This document shows positions 53,283-53,570 of a stretch of DNA of 53,570 bases, piece after piece; the stretch's first letter is position 1; each line of letters opens with the position of its first letter. Source of the stretch: Nanobdellota archaeon. GTDB taxonomy: Archaea; Nanobdellota; Nanobdellia; Parvarchaeales; Parvarchaeaceae. Where the stretch lies: positions 1-53,570 of the forward strand of contig JAJZWM010000004.1 of the NCBI GenBank assembly GCA_021846665.1, read 5' to 3'. The translations under genes were made by a program, and so were the position numbers. Below the pieces are notes generated by a model, which saw only the letters and a program-made list of their open reading frames with translations, was not told the origin of the DNA and searched no databases.

Positions 53283-53570
53283 ATATAAATTAAATTCCTC
53301 CCCAAAAAGTTTGGTTTTGATATTCCTATCTGCTGAGGCAGAGAATCAAAGAAGTAGAATAAAGACTGGGCACATTGCTCTATCCCAGTAGCATATAAAG
53401 ATGCTTCTGCAAGTTTTGCAGTGTATGTAAGCGCGTTAGGCGCAACATCATCTTTACATATAGAATTATTAAAACATTCTGCACTTCCAAATCCTGCAAG
53501 TGCTACACCAGCTACTAATCCCGGATTTGATGGTGCAAGTAGTTTTGCGCCTATAGCTGATACAACTGCT
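53264..53570 (-). CDS. unidentified protein, 5' truncated
   Basis: The frame is open to the window edge, with 102 residues visible. It begins with Ala/Gly-rich hydrophobic sequence ('LVAGVALAGFGSAECFNNSI') and then a more polar part with cysteines ('CKDDVAP', 'EQCAQSLFYFFDSLPQQI'), ending 'LIYICAVTK' at a TAA at 53264. It overlaps the start of the pilin-like gene, so the two are likely coupled. No family is recognised from the visible part. Confidence 0.6.
   Translation of the reverse strand, partial: AVVSAIGAKLLAPSNPGLVAGVALAGFGSAECFNNSICKDDVAPNALTYTAKLAEASLYATGIEQCAQSLFYFFDSLPQQIGISKPNFLGRNLIYICAVTK

Noticed and set aside
53089-53391. 100-codon plus-strand frame
   Set aside because: It is antisense to the pilin-like gene and the partial gene, and its sequence has no protein-like features.
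1-53570. CRISPR array or insertion sequence
   Set aside because: No regularly spaced direct repeats, transposase genes or terminal inverted repeats were seen.

Overview
The window is from a low-GC archaeon. Domain-level markers are an A-type (V-type-like) ATP synthase operon, transcription factor B, aIF5B, Trm1, ribosomal protein eL33 (L35Ae), a GINS replication factor, a Hef-type helicase, class III (pilin-like) signal peptides and two archaeal tRNAs. Genes are densely packed with 1-20 nt overlaps, and many predicted promoters lie about 25 nt from the start codon, which suggests leaderless mRNAs. The ribosomal cluster is cut down to a short fragment and several enzymes are minimal. Together these features suggest a small-genome DPANN-type archaeon, perhaps an ARMAN-like lineage (Micrarchaeota/Parvarchaeota). 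That placement is inference; no 16S rRNA gene is present.

Layout. 1-917: 3' truncated GlcNAc-1-P/MurNAc-type transferase gene, then tRNA-Gln. 1186-10790 (minus): complete A-ATP synthase operon K-E-C-F-A-B-D-H-I, with a 486-residue intein inside the P-loop of catalytic subunit A. 10936-20162 (plus, apart from a HIT protein at 14982-15527): unknown protein, Cdc48, ScpA, ScpB, a small membrane protein, a TrmB-type regulator and SMC. ScpA, ScpB and SMC form the condensin set. 20156-21915 (minus): KsgA/Dim1, a zinc ribbon and an HhH DNA glycosylase-like protein. 22020-24452: uL2-uS19-uL22-uS3-uL29; the 57-codon uL29 gene overlaps uS3 by 80 bp. 24453-24787: no protein gene, but a promoter-like element and a strong two-part hairpin. 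25765-31053: membrane arm of complex I, NuoJ-K-L-M-N. 31165-36037: phosphoesterase, stomatin-like protein, HAD hydrolase, tRNA-Thr, a protein resembling a phage-associated family, TatD and RNase Z. 36100-43640: a SelB/EF-Tu-like GTPase, aIF5B, NDP kinase and sugar-nucleotide genes (GalT, two nucleotidyltransferases, a glycosyltransferase). 43678-47057: pilin-like protein, small membrane protein, TFB, Trm1, eL33. 47059-50668: nucleotidyltransferase, then a 575-residue protein of unknown function followed by four tandem membrane microproteins (46-57 residues). 50701-52803: GINS and a Hef-type helicase. 52800-53570 (minus): pilin-like protein and a 5'-truncated gene.

Functionally the window joins energy conservation (complex I arm plus A-ATP synthase), chromosome maintenance (SMC/ScpAB, GINS, Hef), translation, and surface glycan/pilin synthesis. 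The least explained and most interesting part is 48302-50668: a tightly coupled cluster of one large soluble protein and four single-span microproteins, two or three with pilin-type KG junctions. Other notable points are the intein with a lysine in place of the first LAGLIDADG acid, a ribbon-helix-helix domain fused to a sugar nucleotidyltransferase, a HIT protein lacking its nucleophilic histidine, and the possible structured RNA near 24600.
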